Of a stretch of 39,686 nucleotides of DNA, positions 15,742 through 24,029 are shown piece by piece; the first letter of the stretch is position 1; every line of letters begins with the position of its first letter. The position numbers and the translations under genes are program-made. Origin of the DNA: an uncultured Paraprevotella sp. (GTDB lineage: Bacteria; Bacteroidota; Bacteroidia; Bacteroidales; Bacteroidaceae); the NCBI GenBank assembly GCA_910584955.1, contig CAJUDC010000004.1, forward strand, positions 1 to 39,686. Direction: 5' to 3'. Below the pieces are notes generated by a model. That model saw only the letters and a program-made list of their open reading frames with translations, searched no databases and had not been told where the DNA came from.

Positions 15742-17523
15742 ATGAACATGGACCTTTTTGATTGGAATGCGCTGTACACAAGTATGCACAGCGCTTTTCC
15801 TGCCTACAGGAAGCAACCGGTGATCGGCATCACCGGTAATTTCGGCGACAAAGGATGCGAACTGGCGGAAGGATATTTCGAATCCATACTGAAAGCCGGA
15901 GCTACGCCTCTCATCATTCCTCCTTATGAAGATCGGGATGCACTGACAAATACGCTGGAACATATCGACGGTCTGTTGCTCTCCGGTGGCGGAGACATCA
16001 ATCCGCTTTTTCTGGGAGAAGAACCGCAAAAAGCCCTCCACGGCATCAACCATCGCCGCGATCTGCCGGAGTTGTTACTCACCCGACTGGCTGCCGACCG
16101 GCAAATCCCGATACTGGGTATATGCCGGGGTATCCAAATCCTCACCGCCGCATTAGGTGGTACGCTGTTTCAGGACATCTACACACAAGCGGAAAACAAA
16201 TCCTTCATCAAGCACAGCCAGGAACTGGACCGTAGCTATGCGTCGCACACGGTAAACATTGCCGAGGCTTCGTTGTTGGAAAGCATCATGCACACCCGAA
16301 CATTGGCTGTAAATTCTTTCCACCATCAGGCTGTAAAAGACGCCGGTCCTCATCTGAAAGTCTGTGCCTGTGCTCCCGACGGTGTGATAGAAGCTGTGGA
16401 ATCAGCCGAGCACAAATCCATTTTAGGTGTACAATGGCATCCCGAATGTTTCGCCTTGCGAGGAGACGACTGCATGCTTCCCCTCTTCCGCTGGCTGACT
16501 GCGGAAGCCGCTTCGTATGCCGAGGCCAAAGCTTTGCACGAACGCATCATCACGCTCGACAGCCATTGCGACACCCCGATGTTTTTCAAAGAAAATATCC
16601 GGTTCCACCAACGCGACCCGCGCATTCTCGTAGACCTGCATAAAATGACGGAAGGACGCTTGGACGCCAGCATCATGGTGGCCTATCTGCCTCAGGGCGA
16701 ACGTACCGAAGAGGCCCTGGCTGCCGCTACCGCACAAGCCGACCGCATACTGGACCAGATAGAGGAGATGGTGGCCGCCAACTGCACAGCCGTCGACATT
16801 GCCCGCACACCGGATGATATTGTCCGCCTGAAACGGAGCGGCAAAAAAGCACTGATGCTGGGCATCGAGAACGGTTATGCCATAGGACGCGACCTGAGCC
16901 GCATAGCGTATTTCCGCCGGCGAGGAGTGGTTTATATGACCCTCTGCCACAACGGCGACAACGACATTTGCGACTCGGCCCGTGGGAAAGGCGAACACAA
17001 CGGTATCAGTCTTTTCGGCGAACAAGTCATACAGGAAATGAACCGAACGGGGATGATGGTTGATCTGTCGCACGCCTCGGAAAAAAGTTTCTTCGATGCA
17101 TTGACCGTCAGCCGTACACCCATCGTCTGCTCCCATTCCTCGTGCAAAGCCCTGTGCGACGTCCCCCGCAACCTCACCGACGAGCAACTGAAGGCCCTAG
17201 CCCGAAACGGAGGAGTGGCACAGGTCACGCTTTACGAAGGTTTCCTCCGCCGCGACGGGCAGGCATCCATCCTGGACGCCATTGATCATTTGAATCACAT
17301 GGTGAACCTGATGGGGATAGAGCATGTAGGCATCGGCACCGATTTCGACGGTGACGGCGGCATTCCCGGATGTGCCTCGGCCTCCGAACTCATCAATTTC
17401 ACACGCCGGCTGTTGGCCGAACGATATTCCCCCGAGGACATTCGCCTCATCTGGGGCGGCAACTTCCTGCGGACCATGGGGTTCATCCAGCATCAGGCCG
17501 GACAAACCTCCGAAAATAAATAG
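15742..17523 (+). CDS. Fusion of C26 gamma-glutamyl hydrolase and M19 membrane-type dipeptidase
   Basis: Two enzymes are joined in one 593-residue chain. Residues 20-250 form a class I glutamine amidotransferase-like C26 domain of the PuuD kind, with Cys128 in LGICRGIQ, His233 and Glu235 in QWHPE, and the oxyanion region LLLSGGGDINP. Residues 265-585 form a renal dipeptidase (M19) domain with metal ligands His275 and Asp277 in LDSHCDTP, Glu376 in GIENGYAIG, VDLSHASE, CSHSSCK and the GTDFDG signature. No signal peptide is present, so a cytosolic enzyme is expected. A plausible combined role is trimming gamma-glutamyl and ordinary dipeptides (including glutathione-type or cell-wall peptides) from imported material. 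The pairing is inferred from the domains, not proven. Placement after an Lrp regulator supports an amino acid link. Confidence 0.9.
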   Translation: MNMDLFDWNALYTSMHSAFPAYRKQPVIGITGNFGDKGCELAEGYFESILKAGATPLIIPPYEDRDALTNTLEHIDGLLLSGGGDINPLFLGEEPQKALHGINHRRDLPELLLTRLAADRQIPILGICRGIQILTAALGGTLFQDIYTQAENKSFIKHSQELDRSYASHTVNIAEASLLESIMHTRTLAVNSFHHQAVKDAGPHLKVCACAPDGVIEAVESAEHKSILGVQWHPECFALRGDDCMLPLFRWLTAEAASYAEAKALHERIITLDSHCDTPMFFKENIRFHQRDPRILVDLHKMTEGRLDASIMVAYLPQGERTEEALAAATAQADRILDQIEEMVAANCTAVDIARTPDDIVRLKRSGKKALMLGIENGYAIGRDLSRIAYFRRRGVVYMTLCHNGDNDICDSARGKGEHNGISLFGEQVIQEMNRTGMMVDLSHASEKSFFDALTVSRTPIVCSHSSCKALCDVPRNLTDEQLKALARNGGVAQVTLYEGFLRRDGQASILDAIDHLNHMVNLMGIEHVGIGTDFDGDGGIPGCASASELINFTRRLLAERYSPEDIRLIWGGNFLRTMGFIQHQAGQTSENK

Positions 17524-17539
17524 CAAAATACCCACCATC

Positions 17540-18556
17540 ATGAGAAAACTCCTGTTATGGAACATCGGCTTGTCGGCGCTTGCATTGCTCGGCTCATGCG
17601 GAGGAAAACAATCCTCGTCCTCCTCTTCAGCCGATACACTTGCGCTAAGCCCCGCCCCGGACTTCTGTGCCGACAGTGCCATGAACTACGTAATAGCCCA
17701 ATGCGGCTTCGGACCGCGCGTCCCCAATACGGAAGCCCATCATAACTGCGGCAACTACATCGCCGGAAAATTCCGCTCGTTCGGTGCTACCGTCATCGAG
17801 CAGCGGGCTGATCTGACCGCCTACAACGGCACAACACTGAAAGCACGCAACATCATCGCTTCCCTCAATCCCGACAATCCCGAACGCATCCTTCTATGCG
17901 GACACTGGGACAGCCGCCCCTGGGCCGACAACGACCCCGATCCGGCCCATCACCACACCCCCGTGCCGGCGGCGAACGATGCGGCCAGCGAGGTAGCCGT
18001 CATGCTTGAGATGGCCCGGCAGATTCAACAAAGACCGTTACGGATCGGCATCGACTTCATCTGCTTTGACGCCGAAGATTACGGCGTGCCGCAATGGGAA
18101 ACAGGCGACTACGACAGTTCCGAAAGCTGGTGTCTGGGATCCACATACTGGGCACACCATCCCCACACCGAGGGCTACAACGCCCGTTTCGGCATCCTCA
18201 TGGACATGGTCGGAGGTCGGGGCAGCAGTTTTTCACTCGAAGGATTCTCCCTGCAATATGCCCGTCCCGTAGCAGAAATGATCTGGCAACTGGCCCGACA
18301 ACTGGGCTACAGCCAGTTCTTCCCCTATCGCGAGGGCGGATACATCACGGACGACCACCTACCGGTAAACCAGATTGCGCGAATCCCCTGTATCAACATC
18401 GTGCCGTATTTCACCAGCGGACCGTCAAGTTTCGGCCCCACCTGGCACACGATTGCCGACACCCCCGAAAATATCGACCCGAACGTGATGAAATCCGTAG
18501 GGCAAACCGTTTTACAAGCCATATATAACGAAAACGAAAAATCATGCGTACAATAA
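17540..18556 (+). CDS. Glutaminyl-peptide cyclotransferase (M28-fold lipoprotein)
   Basis: The product is a 338-residue lipoprotein from ATG 17540 (lipobox LLGSC, Cys20), followed by a low-complexity serine linker. The mature domain has the M28/glutaminyl cyclase fold: ILLCGHWDSRPWADNDPD, NDAASEVAVMLEMAR, ICFDAEDYGVPQW with the zinc and acid residues, SWCLGSTYW, ILMDMVG and a late zinc His in TWHTIADTPENID. In Bacteroidetes such enzymes convert N-terminal Gln of exported proteins to pyroglutamate. Three exported proteins in this window have Gln at the predicted +1 position, as expected for substrates. It starts 16 bases after the dipeptidase fusion and overlaps sufE by 13 bases, so all are probably one transcript. 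M28 aminopeptidase is the less likely alternative. Confidence 0.9.
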   Translation: MRKLLLWNIGLSALALLGSCGGKQSSSSSSADTLALSPAPDFCADSAMNYVIAQCGFGPRVPNTEAHHNCGNYIAGKFRSFGATVIEQRADLTAYNGTTLKARNIIASLNPDNPERILLCGHWDSRPWADNDPDPAHHHTPVPAANDAASEVAVMLEMARQIQQRPLRIGIDFICFDAEDYGVPQWETGDYDSSESWCLGSTYWAHHPHTEGYNARFGILMDMVGGRGSSFSLEGFSLQYARPVAEMIWQLARQLGYSQFFPYREGGYITDDHLPVNQIARIPCINIVPYFTSGPSSFGPTWHTIADTPENIDPNVMKSVGQTVLQAIYNENEKSCVQ

Positions 18557-18969
18557 ACGAACTGCAAGATGAGGTCATTGAAGAATTCAGTGATTTCGAC
18601 GACTGGATGGACAAATACCAGTTACTGATAGACTTGGGAAGCGAACAGGAACCGTTACCCGAAACGTACAAGACGGAACAGAATCTGATAGACGGTTGCC
18701 AAAGCCGCGTATGGCTTCAAGCCGATATGGAAGACGACAAACTGGTGTTTCGGGCCGAAAGCGACGCACTGATTGTAAAAGGCATCGTAGCCCTGCTTGT
18801 GCGTGTGCTCTCGGGACACACACCGGACGAAATACTGAACGCCGACCTGTACTTCATCGAGAAAATCGGCTTGAAAGAGCACCTTTCGCCCACTCGCAGC
18901 AACGGCCTGGTAGCCATGCTCAAACAGATGAAAATGTATGCCCTGGCTTTTAAGGCCAAACAGGGTTGA
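18544..18969 (+). CDS. sufE: SufE family cysteine desulfuration protein
   Basis: The 141-residue protein matches SufE along its length: LIDLGSEQEPLPE, the sulfur-accepting Cys52 in LIDGCQSRVW, and a C-terminal HLSPTRSNGLVAML. SufE takes sulfane sulfur from the desulfurase SufS and passes it to the SufBCD scaffold for Fe-S cluster assembly in the cytosol. No suf operon is adjacent, as is common in Bacteroidetes, where sufE is separate. It overlaps the glutaminyl cyclase gene by 13 bases and ends the run that began with the Lrp regulator. Confidence 0.93.
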   Translation: MRTINELQDEVIEEFSDFDDWMDKYQLLIDLGSEQEPLPETYKTEQNLIDGCQSRVWLQADMEDDKLVFRAESDALIVKGIVALLVRVLSGHTPDEILNADLYFIEKIGLKEHLSPTRSNGLVAMLKQMKMYALAFKAKQG

Positions 18970-19047
18970 GCGGCTCGCATCATCCCGTCGGCAACAACCG
19001 ATTGACTTCCTGAAGATTCCGTCCCGTTTTGCGGAATAAAAGAAAAT

Positions 19048-19137
19048 AAGGTGTACACCTTCCTACAAAAAGATGTACACTTTCCCAAGAAAAGGTCTAC
19101 ACCAAAATCGCAAAAGGTGTAGACCTTATTTTTTACT
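19048..19137. repeat. Four palindromic units at exact 22-bp spacing, ending in a terminator-like hairpin
   Basis: Ten-base cores GGTGTACACC, GATGTACACT, GGTCTACACC and GGTGTAGACC begin at 19050, 19072, 19094 and 19116, exactly 22 bases apart. The first core sits in the perfect 14-base palindrome 19048-19061. Spacers are A-rich. The last two units form a perfect 12-bp inverted repeat (19092-19103 with 19116-19127) followed by a T run, so the end of the array can act as a terminator for the sufE operon. Two helical turns between cores would place bound proteins on one face of the DNA. Confidence 0.8.
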
Positions 19138-19155
19138 TCCCTTGGCGCCAGCGCA

Positions 19156-20232
19156 TCATACCGGGCATCCGCCCGACGATTCGTGCCCACCCCGTACATT
19201 CTCTTCAGACAAGCCGTGCAAAATATCACGCGTACGCTCCAGCAAGGCAAAAAGTTCCTCCACCGTCTCGGCCCGCAACAAAGCTATGCGCATTTCCCGG
19301 AAATGAGGAATCCCCTTAAACAAAGGAGTGGCCGCCAGATGACGGCGGATGTGCAGAATACCCCGATACTCATCAATACGGCGCACGCTCTGCATCACCT
19401 GTTCCTTGAGCACATCTATTTTCCAATCGGTAGAAAGAACGGCATACGGACTGTCTATCGCTTCACGGACCGCACTTTCCGACACAGCCTCCGGCTCCAG
19501 TTCGTCCATGATCTCCTTGAAAATCCAAGGCCGGCCAAACGTAGCCCGTCCCACCATAACAGCATCCACTCCATATCGTTCAAAGCACTCCCTGGCCCGT
19601 TGCGGCGAAGTCACATCCCCGTTGCCGATAACAGGAATACGCATACGCGGATTACGCTTCACCTCGCCGATAAGAGTCCAGTCCGCCTCACCCGTATACA
19701 TCTGTGCCCGTGTGCGTCCGTGTATCGTAAGGGCCTGTACGCCGCAATCCTGTAGCTGTTCGGCCAGCGGAACGATTATTTTATGGTCGGCATCCCAGCC
19801 CAACCTCGTCTTCACCGTAACGGGAATGGGAACGGCATCCACTACGGCCCGCGTGATTTCCAGCAGCTTCGGTACATTCTGCAACATCCCTGCTCCGGCC
19901 CCCTTCCCGGCCACCCGTTTCACAGGACATCCGAAATTCAGATCGATCACATCCGGGTGCGCCTGCTCCACCACGATACGGGCCGCCTCGGCCACAGGTC
20001 CCGGTTCTTTACCGTAGATCTGTATGGCCACCGGACGCTCCTCTTCGCACACCCGAAGTTTCTCCAGACTGCGGTTGACCATTCGCACCAAGGCGTCGGC
20101 CGCCACAAATTCCGAATACACCATAGAAGCGCCCAAACGCTTGCACAACAAACGGAAACCGATGTCGGTGACATCTTCCATCGGGGCCAAAAAAACCGGA
20201 TGCGCCCCAAACTCCAAATTCCCAATCTTCAT
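19156..20232 (-). CDS. dusB: tRNA-dihydrouridine synthase (DusB-like)
   Basis: The 358-residue protein starts at ATG 20232 (MKIGNLEFGAHPVFLAPMED). The FMN-binding TIM barrel spans about 5-250. Signatures are LAPMEDVTDIGFR, the catalytic Cys102 in LNFGCPVKRVAGKGAG, TVKTRLGW, TIHGRTR and IGNGDVTSP; GRATFGRPWIF ends the barrel. A C-terminal helical tRNA-recognition domain follows. It reduces uridine to dihydrouridine in tRNA using NADPH. The frame stays open far upstream of this start, antisense to the U32 gene, but family similarity begins exactly at 20232. It is transcribed divergently from the U32 gene; both promoters are visible. Confidence 0.93.
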   Translation of the reverse strand: MKIGNLEFGAHPVFLAPMEDVTDIGFRLLCKRLGASMVYSEFVAADALVRMVNRSLEKLRVCEEERPVAIQIYGKEPGPVAEAARIVVEQAHPDVIDLNFGCPVKRVAGKGAGAGMLQNVPKLLEITRAVVDAVPIPVTVKTRLGWDADHKIIVPLAEQLQDCGVQALTIHGRTRAQMYTGEADWTLIGEVKRNPRMRIPVIGNGDVTSPQRARECFERYGVDAVMVGRATFGRPWIFKEIMDELEPEAVSESAVREAIDSPYAVLSTDWKIDVLKEQVMQSVRRIDEYRGILHIRRHLAATPLFKGIPHFREMRIALLRAETVEELFALLERTRDILHGLSEENVRGGHESSGGCPV

Positions 20233-20238
20233 AGGTTG

Positions 20239-20246
20239 CAAAAATA
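20239..20246 (-). promoter_or_regulatory. -7 promoter element of dusB
   Basis: TATTTTTG on the minus strand lies seven bases before the dusB ATG, implying a very short leader or a leaderless message. A TTTTTTG just upstream could belong to an alternative register. Confidence 0.4.
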
Positions 20247-20290
20247 CGCAAAAAATACAACAGTACAGGTGCTTTCTCGGGAAAAGCGCG

Positions 20291-20298
20291 TATCTTTG
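20291..20298 (+). promoter_or_regulatory. -7 promoter element of the U32 gene
   Basis: TATCTTTG matches TAnnTTTG exactly, 18 bases before the ATG at 20317. Confidence 0.5.
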
Positions 20299-20316
20299 CA
20301 ACCAAATTTGCTGTAC

Positions 20317-21567
20317 ATGACACGCGACGATTTTGAAATCATGGCTCCTGTGGGATCGCCCGAAGCCCTGGCCGCCGCCCTGCAGGCCGGAGCCGACTCC
20401 ATCTATTTCGGTATCGAAAACCTGAACATGCGCGCCCACTCGGCCAGTGCATTCACCATCGACGACTTGAAACGGATGGCACAGACATGCGCCGAAAAGG
20501 GAGTCAAGAGCTATCTCACCGTCAACACCATTATCTATGACGAAGACCTGCCGCTGATGCGCACCATCGCAGACGCCGCCCGGGAAGCAGGCATCTCCGC
20601 CGTAATCGCCTCGGACATTGCGGTAATGGACTACTGCAACCGGATCGGACAGGAAGTGCATCTCTCCACTCAACTGAACATCAGCAACATCGAAGCCCTC
20701 AGATTCTATGCCCGCTTTGCGGATGTGGTAGTGCTTGCCCGCGAATTGAATATGGAGCAGGTAGCCGCCATTCACCGGCAGATCGAAGCGGAGCACATCT
20801 GCGGTCCCGGCGGCCGGCCGATACGCATCGAGATGTTCTGCCACGGAGCCCTTTGTATGGCCGTAAGCGGAAAATGCTACCTGAGCCTGAACAATACGGG
20901 ACACTCGGCCAACCGGGGAGAATGTATGCAGATATGCCGGCGAGGCTACGTGGTGAAAGACCGGGAAACGGACATCGAGCTGGAAGTGGACAACAAATAC
21001 ATCATGAGCCCCAAAGATCTGAAGACCATACGGTTCATCGACCGCATGATGGAAGCGGGGGTTCGGGTATTCAAAATCGAAGGCCGGGCACGAGGCCCCG
21101 AATACGTACACACGGTGGTAAGTTGCTACCGTGAAGCCATACAGAGTGTACTGGAAGGCACTTTCACCGAGGCGAAAAAAGAAAACTGGGACGAACGGCT
21201 GATGCGGGTATTCAATCGCGGTTTCTGGGACGGTTATTACCAAGGGCAGTTCCTGGGAGAATGGACCCGGAACTACGGCTCGGAAGCCACAGAGAAGAAA
21301 GTGTATGTAGGAAAAGGCATCAAATACTTTTCGAATATCGGAGTGGCCGAGTTCCTGATCGAAGCCGCCGAACTGAACACCGGCGACAAAATCCTTATCA
21401 CGGGCCCCACGACAGGCGCCGTATTCACCGAAGTGGACGAGATACGCTACGACCTGAAACCGGTAGAAACAGCCCGGAAAGGGATGCACATCTCGTTTAA
21501 AGTGCCGGAGAAAGTCCGTCCGAGTGATAAACTTTATAAAATGGTATCGGCGGAACGAAAAAAATAG
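20317..21567 (+). CDS. U32 family protein (TrhP/YegQ-like tRNA hydroxylation candidate)
   Basis: The 416-residue protein from ATG 20317 carries the peptidase U32 signature region. An N-terminal TIM-barrel-like half (EIMAPVGSPEALAAALQAGAD) is followed by a cysteine cluster: Cys175, Cys180, Cys187, Cys203 and Cys207 within IEMFCHGALC, SGKC and NRGECMQICRR. Related proteins (TrhP, RlhA, UbiU/V) bind an iron-sulfur cluster and hydroxylate RNA or ubiquinone; true peptidase activity is doubtful for the family. Length and cysteine spacing are closest to the TrhP type that forms 5-hydroxyuridine at tRNA position 34. The divergent dusB gene also modifies tRNA uridine, which supports that reading, but the substrate is inferred. 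Confidence 0.85.
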   Translation: MTRDDFEIMAPVGSPEALAAALQAGADSIYFGIENLNMRAHSASAFTIDDLKRMAQTCAEKGVKSYLTVNTIIYDEDLPLMRTIADAAREAGISAVIASDIAVMDYCNRIGQEVHLSTQLNISNIEALRFYARFADVVVLARELNMEQVAAIHRQIEAEHICGPGGRPIRIEMFCHGALCMAVSGKCYLSLNNTGHSANRGECMQICRRGYVVKDRETDIELEVDNKYIMSPKDLKTIRFIDRMMEAGVRVFKIEGRARGPEYVHTVVSCYREAIQSVLEGTFTEAKKENWDERLMRVFNRGFWDGYYQGQFLGEWTRNYGSEATEKKVYVGKGIKYFSNIGVAEFLIEAAELNTGDKILITGPTTGAVFTEVDEIRYDLKPVETARKGMHISFKVPEKVRPSDKLYKMVSAERKK

Positions 21568-21600
21568 ACTTTCATCCGATTTTCTATTATTCTTTTTCCG

Positions 21601-21608
21601 TATCTTTG
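21601..21608 (+). promoter_or_regulatory. -7 promoter element of the serine acetyltransferase run
   Basis: TATCTTTG matches TAnnTTTG exactly, 31 bases before the ATG at 21640, with T-rich sequence in the -33 region. It is the last clear promoter before 30540. Confidence 0.5.
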
Positions 21609-21639
21609 CATAACATAATGCTACCTGTATTTTTACTAA

Positions 21640-22533
21640 ATGAGTCCTTCTAAATACACTCATCAACTGGCACAAACCGTAACAGAACTGTCGGGAACCG
21701 ACTCCCTGCAAGGGTTGTTCCATGAACACCGTGACGGCGACCCGATTCCTTCGGGCAAAGTCTTACAGGAAATCATCGAATTGTGTCGCGCCATTCTCTT
21801 TCCCGGATTTTACGGGAAATCCACTGTCAACAGCCATACCCTCACTTATCATATCGGCGTAAACACCGAACGGCTGTACGGACTGTTGTCCGAACAGATT
21901 CTGGCCGCCCTGTGCTTCTCGTCAGACGAAGACTGCGCCACCTGCGAAACACGCAAGGAAGAATCGCTCGACCTGGCCGCCCGTTTCATCGGTCGCCTGC
22001 CGGATCTGCGCCGCATCCTGGCCACTGACGTGGAAGCCGCCTACAACGGTGATCCGGCCGCCGAAAGCTACGGTGAGATCATCAGTTGCTACCCCATCAT
22101 CAAAGCACTGACCAACTACCGCATAGCCCACGAACTGGTGATGCTGGGCGTGCCTCTCATCCCGCGTATAATCACCGAAACGGCACACTCCGAAACCGGT
22201 ATCGACATCCACCCGGGTGCCCGAATCGGACATCATTTCACCATCGACCACGGTACGGGCGTAGTGATCGGAGCCACGTGCATCATCGGCAACCATGTAA
22301 AATTATACCAGGGCGTTACGCTAGGAGCCAAAAGTTTTCCGCTGGATGAGAATGGCAATCCCATCAAGGGCATTCCCCGCCATCCGATACTGGAAGACGA
22401 GGTGATTGTCTACGCCAACTCCACCATCCTGGGACGCATCGTCGTGGGACGCGGTGCTACCATCGGAGGTAACATCTGGGTGACGGAGGACGTGCCCGCC
22501 GGTGCCAGACTGGTACAGAAGAAGTATAAATAA
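21640..22533 (+). CDS. cysE: Serine O-acetyltransferase (EpsC/CysE type)
   Basis: The 297-residue protein has an N-terminal helical region (about 1-180) and a C-terminal left-handed beta-helix of hexapeptide repeats (about 185-290). IDIHPGARIG, the catalytic FTIDHGTGVVIGATC and VKLYQGVTLGAKS are the serine acetyltransferase signatures. It converts serine and acetyl-CoA to O-acetylserine, the first committed step of cysteine synthesis. The N-terminal half contains a CATCETRKEE-like cysteine pair (CATC, residues about 106-109), which I cannot assign to a known site. It is followed after 32 bases by the RlmL-like gene. Confidence 0.92.
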   Translation: MSPSKYTHQLAQTVTELSGTDSLQGLFHEHRDGDPIPSGKVLQEIIELCRAILFPGFYGKSTVNSHTLTYHIGVNTERLYGLLSEQILAALCFSSDEDCATCETRKEESLDLAARFIGRLPDLRRILATDVEAAYNGDPAAESYGEIISCYPIIKALTNYRIAHELVMLGVPLIPRIITETAHSETGIDIHPGARIGHHFTIDHGTGVVIGATCIIGNHVKLYQGVTLGAKSFPLDENGNPIKGIPRHPILEDEVIVYANSTILGRIVVGRGATIGGNIWVTEDVPAGARLVQKKYK

Positions 22534-22565
22534 TTAATTCAACCCATTCATATTTAATCCATAAA

Positions 22566-24029
22566 ATGGAACCAGAATTCGAACTTATAGCAAAAACATT
22601 CCAGGGATTGGAACCTATTTTGGCCAAAGAGCTGACCGACTTGGGAGCCAACGATATTCAAATCGGACGCCGGATGGTATCCTTCACCGGAAACAAGGAG
22701 CTTATGTACCGGGCCAACTTCGGTCTGCGCACCGCCATACGTATCCTGAAGCCCATCAAACACTTCAAAGCGCTCACCGCCGATCAGGTTTACAACACCG
22801 TAAAGTCCATAGACTGGAGCCAATATCTGGACAACGACACCAGCTTTGCCGTAGACTCCGTGGTCTTTTCCACGGAATTCCGTCATAGCAAGTTCGTAGC
22901 TTATAAGGTGAAGGACGCCATCGTGGATTATTTCCGGGAAAAGACAGGCAAACGCCCCAACATCAGTATCACCAACCCCGATCTGCAACTGAACATACAT
23001 ATCGCCGAAAACGATTGCACGCTTTCGCTGGACAGCTCGGGCACTTCGCTCCACCGGCGCGGCTATCGTCAGGAAGCCGTAGAAGCCCCGCTGAACGAAG
23101 TATTGGCTGCCGGTATGATCATGATGACAGGCTGGCACGGCGAATGCGACCTGATCGATCCCATGTGCGGTTCGGGGACCATAGCCATCGAAGCGGCCCT
23201 TATCGCCCGCAACATCGCACCGGGCGTGTTCCGCAAAGAATATGCTTTCGAGAAATGGCCCGATTTCGACCAGGATTTGTTCGATGCCATTTACAACGAC
23301 GATTCGGGAGAAAGAGAATTCGACCATAAAATCTACGGCTACGACAACAACCGTAATGCCGTGGACATCGCCACCCGGAACGTAAAAGCCGCCGGACTGA
23401 CCAAAGAAATCGAAATCGTGCATCAGGATTTCCGCAATTTCACCCAACCGAAAGAAAAAAGCATCATCATCACCAATCCGCCTTACGGCGAACGCATCTC
23501 CACCCCGGACTTGCTGGGACTGTATCGCATGATCGGTGAGAAACTGAAACATCAATTCCAGAACAACGAAGCATGGGTGCTGAGCTATCGGGAAGAATGT
23601 TTCGAACAAATCGGGCTGAAACCTTCGTTGAAGACACCGCTTTACAACGGATCGTTGGAATGCGAGTTCCGTAAATACCAGTTATTCAGCGGAAAATACA
23701 ACGAAATGCGTGCCCAAGGAGGCGTTCTGAAAACCAAGGAAGAACTTCAGCAGATGGCTGAGAAACGACGTTTCAAGGCACACCGCGACTTCAAGAAAGG
23801 AATAGAAGAGGAGGACGACAACGAAAACATCCGCTTCAATCGCCGTTTCGAAAACAGATCCTACGGCAAAGATCGTGGAGAAAGACGCTCACCCCGCCGG
23901 GAAGACCGGGAAGAAAAACGTTCCTTTGGCGACCGCAAACCGTTTAAAAGCGGAAGGAAACCCTTCGACAAAGGAGCGAAACCGTATGAACGTAACCGAA
24001 AAAACAACCGTTATCATGAAGAAGACTAA
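22566..24029 (+). CDS. rlmL: RlmL-like 23S rRNA (guanine-N2) methyltransferase with basic tail
   Basis: The 487-residue protein has an N-terminal ferredoxin-like and THUMP region (about 1-165; FQGLEPILAKELTDLGA) and a Rossmann methyltransferase (about 170-385). The SAM motif DPMCGSGTIAIEAA lies near 198 and the catalytic NPPYGERI near 304, as in m2G enzymes. E. coli RlmL modifies G2445 of 23S rRNA; the same site is inferred here. The last 75 or so residues form a disordered, very basic tail with repeated KPF and RR/RE motifs, not part of the enzyme core and probably an RNA-binding extension. E. coli RlmL also has an RlmK half, which is absent here. It overlaps the DPP IV gene by 14 bases. Confidence 0.88.
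   Translation: MEPEFELIAKTFQGLEPILAKELTDLGANDIQIGRRMVSFTGNKELMYRANFGLRTAIRILKPIKHFKALTADQVYNTVKSIDWSQYLDNDTSFAVDSVVFSTEFRHSKFVAYKVKDAIVDYFREKTGKRPNISITNPDLQLNIHIAENDCTLSLDSSGTSLHRRGYRQEAVEAPLNEVLAAGMIMMTGWHGECDLIDPMCGSGTIAIEAALIARNIAPGVFRKEYAFEKWPDFDQDLFDAIYNDDSGEREFDHKIYGYDNNRNAVDIATRNVKAAGLTKEIEIVHQDFRNFTQPKEKSIIITNPPYGERISTPDLLGLYRMIGEKLKHQFQNNEAWVLSYREECFEQIGLKPSLKTPLYNGSLECEFRKYQLFSGKYNEMRAQGGVLKTKEELQQMAEKRRFKAHRDFKKGIEEEDDNENIRFNRRFENRSYGKDRGERRSPRREDREEKRSFGDRKPFKSGRKPFDKGAKPYERNRKNNRYHEED

Noticed and set aside
15742..17523. Two separate genes for the C26 and M19 domains
   Set aside because: The frame is continuous with a short linker and no stop or start signal between the domains, so a genuine fusion is the simpler reading.
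19048..19137. CRISPR array
   Set aside because: Only four units of 22 bp with 10-base cores and A-rich, non-unique spacers; too short and regular for repeats and spacers, and no cas genes are present.
20233..21729. Very long open frame upstream of dusB on the minus strand, antisense to the U32 gene
   Set aside because: Its protein lacks any recognisable domain before the dusB start, is rich in Phe, Val and His as expected of an antisense shadow, and the U32 gene on the other strand is clear.
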